From: Clostridiales bacterium
Lineage (GTDB): Bacteria > Bacillota > Clostridia > Christensenellales > Christensenellaceae
NCBI GenBank assembly: GCA_003510345.1
Contig: DOMW01000279.1
Location: 9,537 to 14,766, forward strand
Length of the DNA: 5,230 bases
Direction of reading: 5' to 3'
Shown piece by piece: positions 1-5,226 of this stretch (its first letter is position 1; every line of letters begins with the position of its first letter). Position numbers and translations under genes: made by a program. The notes under the pieces are model-generated. The model ran no database searches. It saw nothing but the letters and a program-made list of their open reading frames with translations, and was not told the DNA's origin.

Positions 1-61
1 GTTCTAAAAACTCCCTTAAGGGCGCAGATAGTGCGGATAGTGTTTATACTGCGCGGACACG

Positions 62-135
62 TCATTGCGGGCTTGACCCGCAATCTTTTAAGTTGACTGG
101 ATTTAAACATGGATTGCGAGGCAAGCCCGCAATGA
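62..135. repeat. MITE-like palindromic dispersed element (74 bp)
   Basis: Two arms face each other across a 26-bp AT-rich centre. The left arm (62-85) begins TCATTGCGGGCTTG and the right arm (112-135) ends CAAGCCCGCAATGA. They are complementary over 24 positions with two mismatches, near residues 76 and 78. Elements with CATTGCG...CGCAATG ends are a recurrent type of small dispersed repeat in many bacterial genomes, often found between genes. No transposase is present, so any movement would depend on an enzyme elsewhere. No clear target-site duplication is visible. Copy number in this genome cannot be judged from one window. Confidence 0.7.
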
Positions 136-391
136 TGGAATCGGGGAGGGAAGTCGGTTTCCGCAATAGTAGAAATTCCAAATCCCCTGCCCCCCCCTTA
201 ACGCCCAAAGGCAGCATCATCACTATCTGTGGTGGAAAGTATTGTTGTTGTTCGCCGCAGAACAGGGGCACGTTCAGACCTCGTCTCCCCAAGTGTCCCG
301 CATAATCTACCCACCGGCAAAGCCGAAAACAAACTACAACGCCATGTAATGCGATATGCAAAAAACCCGCTTTTCATACGGATTTCCTCCA

Positions 392-416
392 TGTGTACTA
401 TGTTGTATGGTACACA
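392..416. repeat. Inverted repeat just after the mutarotase-like gene
   Basis: TGTGTAC (392-398) and GTACACA (410-416) form perfect 7-bp arms around an 11-bp spacer. The element begins one base after the stop codon of the minus-strand gene ending at 418. Its position suggests a 3' stem-loop that ends or protects the operon transcript. However, no T run follows directly on the minus strand; the nearest one lies about 25 bases further on, at 360-365. It is therefore not a classical intrinsic terminator, and an operator-like role is equally possible. Confidence 0.4.
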
Positions 417-417
417 C

Positions 418-1473
418 TTATTTCGCCGCTTTTTCTATAAAACTCTTGATCCGCTCTTCCTCTTCCAGCACTTCCAGGCTGATGTCCATGCGGTATTCGC
501 CACCCGGCTCAACCTTGCGTAGCATCCCGGCTTTTTCCGCCGCGCCCGCGCCCATCACGCCGCTCACCGTAGGTTCCAGCCCCAGCGCGTAATCTCCCGC
601 ACACAGGCATTTCCACTCACAAAGCAGCGGGCACTGCTCTTCATTGTAATGCACCGCCACAGCAAGCTTGCCGTCAGCGGAAACCAACATGGCAAAACTG
701 TCTTTTTGGGGCTTGTCATCCGTATGGAAAAAACATTCTTCCGGCCGTCCTGCCGCCGGTTTTTCCATGACGTTGTAGCGCGCCGCGCCCTTTTGCGCCA
801 CTTCATCCCTCGGCTGCATGTTCTTCGCGCTGAAATATACCCGCGCGCCCTCGTTTAGCAGCGGGTAGCCGAAATTAACGTGATACACATTCATCACGAG
901 CTGCTCGGCAAACCCTTCATTTCTTACCACATCGTTTATCGTCACCACATTTGCTTTTGTATCCACGCTGATAGCGCGCTCCATCACCATGTTCTGGCCA
1001 AACACCTCCACCTCGCGCATACGCCCGGTAACGCGCAGCACCGCTTCACCGTCCGCGCCGTATACAAGCTCTTTATTCACATGATCCGCGGCTGTATTGC
1101 CAATTACGCCGTGCAATCCATGCTTTACGCCGTTATATTCCCCCGCGCCGCCCGCATAGGTGATGCCGCCGGTCGTCAGCATGCCCGCGTTGAAAGATTT
1201 TAAGAACCCGCGCGCGCCGTCTTCCACAAAAAACTGCGGCGCTACAAGCCCTGTTTTAGACGCATACCCGATATTCACACCGCGCAGGCGGAAATACGCA
1301 ATGTCAAGGCACCTGTCCGGCAGCAGCGTCAGCTCAAGCCCGTTGCCGTTCCGCACGTCGATCACACGCATCCCCTTTGCCATACCCTCGTTCAGCGTGT
1401 AATCCCGCATACCGACCACGCTGTCCGCTTCCCCCACATACTGCAAAAGTTCCCGCATTTCTTCTCTATTCAT
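418..1473 (-). CDS. DUF4432 / aldose 1-epimerase-like protein
   Basis: This 351-residue protein is predicted to have the galactose-mutarotase beta-sandwich fold, of the group annotated as DUF4432 or 'aldose 1-epimerase family protein'. Supporting motifs are LPDRCLDI (51-58), HGLHGVIGN (118-126), NVYHVNFGYPLL (195-206) and ALGLEP (296-301). By analogy with GalM-type mutarotases, His198 and Glu300 are the likely catalytic acid/base pair; this is inferred from position and motif. The expected activity is sugar anomer interconversion or binding, but the substrate is unknown. There is no signal peptide, so it is probably cytoplasmic. The ATG start is supported by GGGAGA seven bases upstream. The gene lies 12 bp after the beta-propeller gene and is presumably co-transcribed and translationally coupled with it. 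The length is normal for the family and the frame is intact. The C-terminal tail (about 335-351) is charged and probably helical. Confidence 0.85.
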   Translation of the reverse strand: MNREEMRELLQYVGEADSVVGMRDYTLNEGMAKGMRVIDVRNGNGLELTLLPDRCLDIAYFRLRGVNIGYASKTGLVAPQFFVEDGARGFLKSFNAGMLTTGGITYAGGAGEYNGVKHGLHGVIGNTAADHVNKELVYGADGEAVLRVTGRMREVEVFGQNMVMERAISVDTKANVVTINDVVRNEGFAEQLVMNVYHVNFGYPLLNEGARVYFSAKNMQPRDEVAQKGAARYNVMEKPAAGRPEECFFHTDDKPQKDSFAMLVSADGKLAVAVHYNEEQCPLLCEWKCLCAGDYALGLEPTVSGVMGAGAAEKAGMLRKVEPGGEYRMDISLEVLEEEERIKSFIEKAAK

Positions 1474-1480
1474 TCCACAG

Positions 1481-1486
1481 TCTCCC
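1481..1486 (-). promoter_or_regulatory. Ribosome binding site of the mutarotase-like gene
   Basis: GGGAGA on the minus strand lies seven bases before the ATG. Its first G is also the last base of the upstream gene's TAG stop. This overlap supports the chosen start and points to translational coupling, since ribosomes terminating on the propeller gene would sit on this site. Confidence 0.75.
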
Positions 1487-3330
1487 TATTCTATCCTTAT
1501 TCCGTATATTTTCTCCCCACGCGACCCAACCACAATCATATCATTAAAAACCGCGGGCGAAGCCTCGACATTCCCATTCACCGAAACGACGGAGAGCGCC
1601 TCGCCCGTAAGCCCGTCTCGCAGCACCACATCGCCGCCACTGTCACACTGCACAATATACCCTTTGCCTGCCGACGTATAGACCGCCACAGGGGAAGACC
1701 ACGAATAGTCCTTCATTTCCTTTTCCCAAACTTTTTCGCCTGTATCCGTATTAAGCGCGACGATCACGCCGCCATTTTCGCTGTTTGCGCGGGCAATGGT
1801 ATAAAACACCATACCGCTAAGCTCCCCTTTCCCAAGCACGGGGCTGGCAAGCGGCCCACCCGCCAATTTCTCTACGTAATAACAATGGTAGGGTACTTCC
1901 CACATGATCTCGCCGGTAAGCCCGTTGATCTTACGGATATACGCCGTTCCCTCACCTTCGGCAACCTCACCGCCGAGTTGCTTATCCACCTTGCTGCCCG
2001 TGTAGATATACACGTTATCTCCCACTGTCTCAAGCACCGGCGTACTGTCCGAATCATCCGTCACATCCTGCGCGAACACAAGCTCCATCGTATTCAAGTC
2101 CACGCATTGCAGCCACCCGCCGTTATCTGTGAAATACAGGTAATTTTTCCACGCGACAGCCGAGCTTTCCATGCCCCACCAGCGCTTGTAGCCCTGCGAA
2201 GTGTCAAAAGTACCGTCTTCGTCGTCCGCGTTGAGGGGCGTGGTATACCGGTACTTCACCGGCTGCCCAGGCGACGGCGAAACAGAGACCGTACCCGCCG
2301 CGCGGTCAAACTCCGAGTTTAACTGGATCGTGTACAAAACGCCGTTTTCACCCGGCCACACCAGCGTATCGGCCTGCGCGCACACAAGCGGCGAGCTGTC
2401 ATACGCCTGCCACGAAACGCGGTGCGCGAACTCATCCTTTGCCTCCGCGCCATATTTATACAGCACTTCTCCATCAATTAGACTGAACACATAAAGATAT
2501 GTATTATCCCAGCTATAGTCGCCCTCCATGCCGACGCCCTGCCCTACATAGAGCAGCGGATAGCCGCGCGGGTCTACAGACGCCGTTCCCTTCACCGTGA
2601 ACCCCAGCTCGATCGGGTCGCGCGTGGCGCTGCCGTCGTCCATATCGAGGAAATACACCTTTCCGTCCATCGTCGGGTAGATTACTTCCACCAGCGTTTC
2701 TTTATTCTTCTTTTCCGTGTATAAATTCATCATTTGGCGCATGTCGGCGTCCCACTGTACCAGCAGCGGCTGGCCTGTCCATCCGCTTCCCGACCACCTT
2801 GTAAGAGCGCCCGTGTCGATATCCCACACATGCTCCAGCTCTTGCCCGGCCACTTCCGCCGCACCATAACTGCCGCCCGTGCGGTAATTGTTTCCACGGA
2901 ATGTAGTGACCCCTTTAAGCGCGGTATATTCCGCCGCGTCCGGAAAAAGTATAGGTGCGGGCCGCGCATACGAATCCACCACTTGCCCGTCCGCCCAAAT
3001 ATCCGTTTGAAACCCGAATACCGCCGGGTTGGTGCTATCCACCTCGGCAGGCACAACTGACGGCGTTTGTTGCTCCTGCGCCGTTTCCTGCGCAGGCGAG
3101 GGCTGCGGCTGCTCAAACGGTATGGGCGTAGCCGTCGGCTCGGCAAATACTTCTCCTTTTTTCCTGAACAAACCACTGCCCGTAATAAACATCACGAGCA
3201 GCACCACGCCTACTGTGACCGCCGCGCAGACCGCCAGAAACGCCGTGAACCTGTTCGCGTTTACCTTGTGCCTTCTTCTGCCCGGTCTGCCATACGCCGG
3301 CCTTTGTTGATATCTTTTCTGCTTTTGCAT
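1486..3330 (-). CDS. Membrane-anchored PQQ-like beta-propeller protein
   Basis: The protein has 614 residues. Residues 1-27 are strongly basic and presumably cytoplasmic. Residues 28-50 form one hydrophobic helix, and about 63-97 form a Pro/Gln/Ser-rich linker. The rest (about 139-614) is a beta-propeller of PQQ-like (BamB-type) repeats. Blade signatures include VWDIDTGALTRW (168-179), LYVFSLIDGEVLYKY (279-293), INGLTGEIMWEVP (468-480), VALNTDTGEKVWEKEM (524-539) and RDGLTGEALS (571-580). Recurrent SPxV-like strands occur near 313, 390, 430, 496, 546 and 591, suggesting seven or eight blades. The Cys in the helix lacks a proper lipobox, so this is an uncleaved anchor rather than a lipoprotein. 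No dehydrogenase catalytic residues are evident, so the fold probably serves as a surface scaffold or ligand-binding module. Function is unknown. The ATG has a good Shine-Dalgarno and a nearby -10 box. It heads the operon with the mutarotase-like gene. Confidence 0.88.
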   Translation of the reverse strand: MQKQKRYQQRPAYGRPGRRRHKVNANRFTAFLAVCAAVTVGVVLLVMFITGSGLFRKKGEVFAEPTATPIPFEQPQPSPAQETAQEQQTPSVVPAEVDSTNPAVFGFQTDIWADGQVVDSYARPAPILFPDAAEYTALKGVTTFRGNNYRTGGSYGAAEVAGQELEHVWDIDTGALTRWSGSGWTGQPLLVQWDADMRQMMNLYTEKKNKETLVEVIYPTMDGKVYFLDMDDGSATRDPIELGFTVKGTASVDPRGYPLLYVGQGVGMEGDYSWDNTYLYVFSLIDGEVLYKYGAEAKDEFAHRVSWQAYDSSPLVCAQADTLVWPGENGVLYTIQLNSEFDRAAGTVSVSPSPGQPVKYRYTTPLNADDEDGTFDTSQGYKRWWGMESSAVAWKNYLYFTDNGGWLQCVDLNTMELVFAQDVTDDSDSTPVLETVGDNVYIYTGSKVDKQLGGEVAEGEGTAYIRKINGLTGEIMWEVPYHCYYVEKLAGGPLASPVLGKGELSGMVFYTIARANSENGGVIVALNTDTGEKVWEKEMKDYSWSSPVAVYTSAGKGYIVQCDSGGDVVLRDGLTGEALSVVSVNGNVEASPAVFNDMIVVGSRGEKIYGIRIE

Positions 3331-3336
3331 CGCTCT

Positions 3337-3341
3337 TCCTC
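3337..3341 (-). promoter_or_regulatory. Ribosome binding site of the propeller gene
   Basis: GAGGA on the minus strand lies six bases before the ATG at 3330. It supports this start, which keeps the full basic N-terminus ahead of the membrane helix. Confidence 0.7.
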
Positions 3342-3362
3342 ATTTGCATAAATTCACAGAAT

Positions 3363-3391
3363 ATTATACATCATATCCGCTCGTTTTGAAA
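3363..3391 (-). promoter_or_regulatory. Candidate promoter of the propeller/mutarotase operon
   Basis: A perfect -10 hexamer TATAAT occupies 3363-3368 on the minus strand. At the ideal 17-bp spacing the -35 position (3386-3391) reads TTTCAA, which matches the TTGACA consensus poorly. The promoter would therefore be weak or activator-dependent. The predicted transcript would start about 25 bases before the ATG, leaving a short leader with no room for a riboswitch. Confidence 0.5.
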
Positions 3392-3477
3392 CGGCGGTTT
3401 TCTTACAGGACTGGCTAATACGCATTCATTTTTCTGCTTCAAGCTTAGCGGCGTTCCATTTGATACGTGCTTGCCCC

Positions 3478-3748
3478 GCCGGGCGTCTCTCCACTTTTTC
3501 TATTTTCCCCGTTCGGCACGCGGACGGGCGGTGAAGAATGGATTAGAAAAAACATGCCTTTCTATTTGTGAATTTGTTCTAGCGTAAGGAAATGTTTTTT
3601 CTCATAGCGGAGTGCCTTTCCTGCTTTATCCTTGACGGAGCGCCCGATGAACCGCCCGCCCGCGTGACGGGCGGCCCACCATCACCTTTTCCGCGCGCAG
3701 CGCGGAAAAGGCTGAACCCATCTGCTTAAGAAGTCTGTACCGCCCGGC
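3478..3748. other. Structured intergenic segment with nested inverted repeats
   Basis: No open reading frame of note is present, but complementary arms are nested. The outermost is GCCGGGCG (3478-3485) with CGCCCGGC (3741-3748), 8/8. The next is CACGCGGACGGGCGGT (3517-3532) with ACCGCCCGCCCGCGTG (3651-3666), 15/16. The innermost is AGAAAAAACAT (3545-3555) with ATGTTTTTTCT (3592-3602), 11/11. A further perfect hairpin sits at 3685-3711. The 3656-3662/3668-3674 arms (CCGCCCG/CGGGCGG) compete with the 16-bp helix. The pattern could be a non-coding RNA on either strand or a degenerate mobile palindromic element. I do not recognise the conserved cores of RNase P RNA, tmRNA or SRP RNA. It lies upstream of the propeller gene's promoter, so it is not that gene's leader unless transcription begins further upstream. 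Confidence 0.4.
3685..3711. repeat. Perfect 12-bp hairpin without T tract
   Basis: CCTTTTCCGCGC (3685-3696) and GCGCGGAAAAGG (3700-3711) are exactly complementary around a 3-base loop. The stem would be very stable on either strand. Neither side is followed by a run of T, so it is not a standard intrinsic terminator. It may be a stem of the surrounding structured segment or a repetitive palindromic unit. Confidence 0.65.
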
Positions 3749-3862
3749 AAACCAACACCTATGTTACGAAAACAATACTACATGCAAAATGGCCACTCTC
3801 TTTTCAAACTATCCCGCGGAATCACCGCATTGATCAAAGTTCACTGAAATCAAACCCACATC

Positions 3863-3962
3863 TGTGGATAACTCTCAAACTTCAAAGTTGTTAAAATGCG
3901 GGAAAACCGTATTATAAAGGGATTTTTTGCCCATCCAGTTATCCACATCCGCTTGTGGATAA
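3863..3962. promoter_or_regulatory. Cluster of three perfect DnaA boxes
   Basis: Exact matches to the DnaA 9-mer TTATCCACA occur at 3863-3871 (minus strand), 3939-3947 (plus) and 3954-3962 (minus). The last two face each other across six bases. A weaker copy, GGTGGATAG with two mismatches, lies at 4010-4018 (minus). Between the first and second boxes is an AT-rich stretch containing TTGTTAAAATG and GTATTATAAAG. DnaA, the replication initiator, binds such boxes cooperatively at origins, at some promoters and at titration sites. No dnaA, dnaN or rpmH gene is visible, so an origin assignment is inference. A minus-strand TATAAT at 3911-3916 places the paired boxes just upstream of, or over, a possible -35 region, so DnaA control of a promoter is another possibility. 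Confidence 0.7.
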
Positions 3963-4065
3963 AGTTATTGTTTCACCACGTTTTCACGCAGAATAAAAGA
4001 CTTTTCACAGGTGGATAGCGCCCCGGCTCCGGCTAAAAAATGCAGACGTTTTTACTTGAAAATCG

Positions 4066-4109
4066 TAAAAAATACCGCGCGCCCCACGGAGGGAGCGCGC
4101 GGCATTTTT
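4066..4109 (-). terminator. Intrinsic terminator of purC
   Basis: On the minus strand the stem pairs positions 4095-4102 with 4075-4082 (eight G-C pairs, alternating GC). After one bulged base it continues with three more G-C pairs and closes with a five-base loop. It is followed by TATTTTTTAC, a six-T run at 4067-4072. The stem begins 14 bp after the purC stop. A T run on the other side (4105-4109) means it could also stop plus-strand transcription. It separates purC from the DnaA-box region and from the propeller operon. Confidence 0.9.
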
Positions 4110-4116
4110 AAACCGC

Positions 4117-4797
4117 TCAGCCGATTTTTTCCAGGATAAGCTTTCCGCAATCGATCTGGTTGGGTATATTCCCCTCCCCATCGCGCACGCGCCAGATATC
4201 GGGCGTGATCTCATCCACCACATACATCTTGCCGTTTTCGTCATAGCCGATCTCAATTTTAAAATCGATCAGCGTAAGCCCCATTTGCGCCAGTTCCGTC
4301 TTCAAAACCTCGCCCACTTTGTGCAAAATGGCAAGCGCCTCGTCATACTGACTTTCCTTTAGCATACCTTTCATAATACACAGCCGCTCGCTGATCAGCG
4401 GGTCGCCCTGCTCGTCGGCCTTCAGCGTGACTTCCGCGTATGGCGGGTCAAACGGAACGCCTTCTTTGAGCGCGAACCGGCGGCACATGCTTCCCGCCGT
4501 GAAATACCGCAGCACGAATTCCAGCGGCGGCACGGTGAGTTTTCTCACCCGCATCAGTTTTTCATCCGGTTCCGCACCCAGATAATGCGTGGGCACGCCC
4601 GCTCGCTCCATCAACTCAAAAAAGTATTGCGAAATACGCAGGCCCTTTTTCCCTTTGCCCTCCACGCTTCCGCCTACGGTATTGGAGCCCGGGTCAAATA
4701 CACCGTTCTCGCCGGTAGCGTCATCCTTAAACAACAGATAGACGGCGTCCTTATCCTCGAGTACTGTTTTCGTTTTTCCCTGGTAAAGTGTTTTCAT
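4117..4797 (-). CDS. purC: SAICAR synthetase (phosphoribosylaminoimidazole-succinocarboxamide synthase)
   Basis: PurC catalyses the ATP-dependent joining of CAIR and aspartate to give SAICAR in cytoplasmic de novo purine synthesis. The 226 residues carry the family landmarks in order: the nucleotide-binding start YQGKTKTV (5-12), KDDATGENG (24-32), EGKGKKGLRIS (46-56), signature 1 PLEFVLRYFTAGS (91-103), GDPLISE (131-137), signature 2 LIDFKIEIG (176-184) and DEITPDIWRVRD (195-206). It belongs to a divergent clostridial-style branch, with an extra FDPGSNTVGG segment (34-43) before the EGKG motif and Tyr instead of the usual Asn after the signature-1 Arg. The C-terminus is slightly short compared with the usual 235-240 residues. 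The ATG start has GGAGGG six bases upstream. No other pur gene is adjacent, and a strong terminator follows, so it appears monocistronic. Confidence 0.95.
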   Translation of the reverse strand: MKTLYQGKTKTVLEDKDAVYLLFKDDATGENGVFDPGSNTVGGSVEGKGKKGLRISQYFFELMERAGVPTHYLGAEPDEKLMRVRKLTVPPLEFVLRYFTAGSMCRRFALKEGVPFDPPYAEVTLKADEQGDPLISERLCIMKGMLKESQYDEALAILHKVGEVLKTELAQMGLTLIDFKIEIGYDENGKMYVVDEITPDIWRVRDGEGNIPNQIDCGKLILEKIG

Positions 4798-4803
4798 TCA
4801 TAG

Positions 4804-4809
4804 CCCTCC
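4804..4809 (-). promoter_or_regulatory. Ribosome binding site of purC
   Basis: GGAGGG on the minus strand lies six bases before the ATG at 4797. It is a strong site and fixes the start, which agrees with the expected N-terminal position of the YQGKTK motif. Confidence 0.8.
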
Positions 4810-4829
4810 ATTCGGTTTATCCCAATTTC

Positions 4830-4858
4830 AGTTTACCATATCAGACGGTTCCTGTGAA
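4830..4858 (-). promoter_or_regulatory. Candidate purC promoter
   Basis: On the minus strand TTCACA (4853-4858, five of six consensus bases) is followed after exactly 17 bp by TAAACT (4830-4835, four of six). The start point would fall near 4823, giving a leader of about 25 bases. That is too short for a purine riboswitch, and no aptamer-like sequence is seen. An isolated perfect TTGACA at 4898-4903 has no -10 box at a workable distance. Confidence 0.45.
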
Positions 4859-4873
4859 GAAAAAATGAAAATT

Positions 4874-4891
4874 GCAAGAGTAATATCTTGC
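4874..4891. repeat. Operator-like inverted repeat upstream of purC promoter
   Basis: GCAAGA (4874-4879) and TCTTGC (4886-4891) form perfect 6-bp arms around a 6-base AT-rich spacer. This is an 18-bp dyad 15 bp upstream of the candidate purC -35. The size and position suit a dimeric regulator. It does not resemble the Bacillus PurR PurBox (CCGAACxxT type), so the regulator, if there is one, is unknown. Confidence 0.35.
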
Positions 4892-5004
4892 GCAGAGTGT
4901 CAAAAAACCTCCAAAACATGCACTGGTATGCAAGAATAGGAGGGCTTTCTATCAAAAACTATAGGATATTCCTCTAAAGCTCTGACGTTGCTGTGGGGTT
5001 CTTG

Positions 5005-5055
5005 GGGGCTTGCCCCTAAGCCGCCGCAGGCGGAATAGCATAAATGCGCCGCAGG
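5005..5055. repeat. GC-rich hairpin pair with 9-bp direct repeat
   Basis: Two adjacent small hairpins are visible: GGGG-CTTG-CCCC (5005-5016) and CCGCC-GCA-GGCGG (5021-5033). The 9-mer CGCCGCAGG occurs at 5022-5030 and again at 5047-5055. Compact GC-rich units of this kind next to short AT-rich stretches are typical of dispersed intergenic repeats in clostridial genomes. Copy number cannot be tested here. Confidence 0.45.
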
Positions 5056-5079
5056 CTCCTTGACCCGGTAGGAATACCT

Positions 5080-5102
5080 AAAAATATACGTGAGATATTT
5101 TT
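5080..5102. repeat. AT-rich inverted repeat
   Basis: AAAAATAT (5080-5087) and ATATTTTT (5095-5102) are perfect 8-bp arms around a 7-base spacer. The stem has no G-C pairs and lacks a terminator's GC core. It may be part of the neighbouring repeat unit or simply AT-rich chance pairing. Confidence 0.35.
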
Positions 5103-5136
5103 GTAATTTCGCATTCTTTGCTGTCATTTCAATGAG

Positions 5137-5160
5137 CAGTGCTTACCTAGGTAAGCGCTG
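5137..5160. repeat. 24-bp palindrome, possible operator
   Basis: The core GCTTACCTAGGTAAGC (5141-5156) is a perfect 16-bp palindrome. After one mismatch (5140/5157) it extends by three more pairs on each side (CAG/CTG). There is no central spacer and no T run, so it fits a DNA site for a symmetric dimer better than an RNA hairpin. It lies about 340 bp upstream of purC, so it may instead serve a gene beyond the window edge. Confidence 0.5.
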
Positions 5161-5212
5161 ATTAAATCGTGATCAGATTTGCGAGACTATTTCGATTGGC
5201 GTTTTCGGGTTC

Positions 5213-5226
5213 CGCTGCTAGCAGCG
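5213..5226. repeat. 14-bp perfect palindrome at the window edge
   Basis: CGCTGCTAGCAGCG is a perfect palindrome with no spacer, 53 bp from the larger palindrome at 5137-5160. The two differ in sequence, although both contain a central CTAG. The window ends four bases later, so its context is unknown. Confidence 0.4.

Larger units (their letters stand above)
1..417. other. Non-coding region downstream of the two-gene operon
   Basis: No convincing gene lies here. The open frames on the minus strand have no recognisable domain, and one runs through the palindromic repeat at 62-135. Visible structure includes a CCCTTAAGGG palindrome at 13-22, followed on the minus strand by a short T run; a GATAGTG direct repeat (27-33 and 36-42); the MITE-like element; a run of eight C at 190-197; and an inverted repeat directly after the upstream gene's stop. 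The 13-22 palindrome with its T run could be a weak operon terminator, but its stem has only three G-C pairs. The stretch 136-390 holds nothing I can assign. Confidence 0.6.

Noticed and set aside
190..197. Run of eight C as a phase-variable tract
   Set aside because: It lies outside any supported gene or promoter, so slippage would have no visible consequence.
62..361. Minus-strand 99-codon frame across the palindromic element
   Set aside because: Its C-terminal part is the translation of the repeat arm, it has no good ribosome binding site, and no domain is recognisable. It is probably spurious.
198..377. Minus-strand 59-codon frame beginning ATGAAAAGCGGG with GGAGG eight bases upstream, just after the mutarotase-like gene
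   Set aside because: The start signals are good, but the protein is Arg/Thr/Ser-rich with no domain or membrane segment, and the frame ends in the C/G homopolymer. It could be a small gene, but the evidence is too thin to list.
1885..2322. Plus-strand frame inside the propeller gene
   Set aside because: It is a shadow of the well-supported minus-strand gene and has no independent start signals or domain.
1486..3330. Lipoprotein signal at Cys35 of the propeller protein
   Set aside because: The residues before the Cys (LAV) do not satisfy the lipobox, and the Cys lies within the first half of the hydrophobic helix.
3478..3748. RNase P RNA, tmRNA, SRP RNA or 6S RNA
   Set aside because: The conserved core sequences of the first three are not found on either strand, and the arm layout is too asymmetric for a typical 6S RNA.
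4798..4860. Purine riboswitch in the purC leader
   Set aside because: The predicted leader is only about 25 bases, and no purine-aptamer core is visible.
4900..5127. Minus-strand 75-codon frame upstream of purC
   Set aside because: It passes through GC-rich hairpins and repeats, and the product has no coherent fold or motif.
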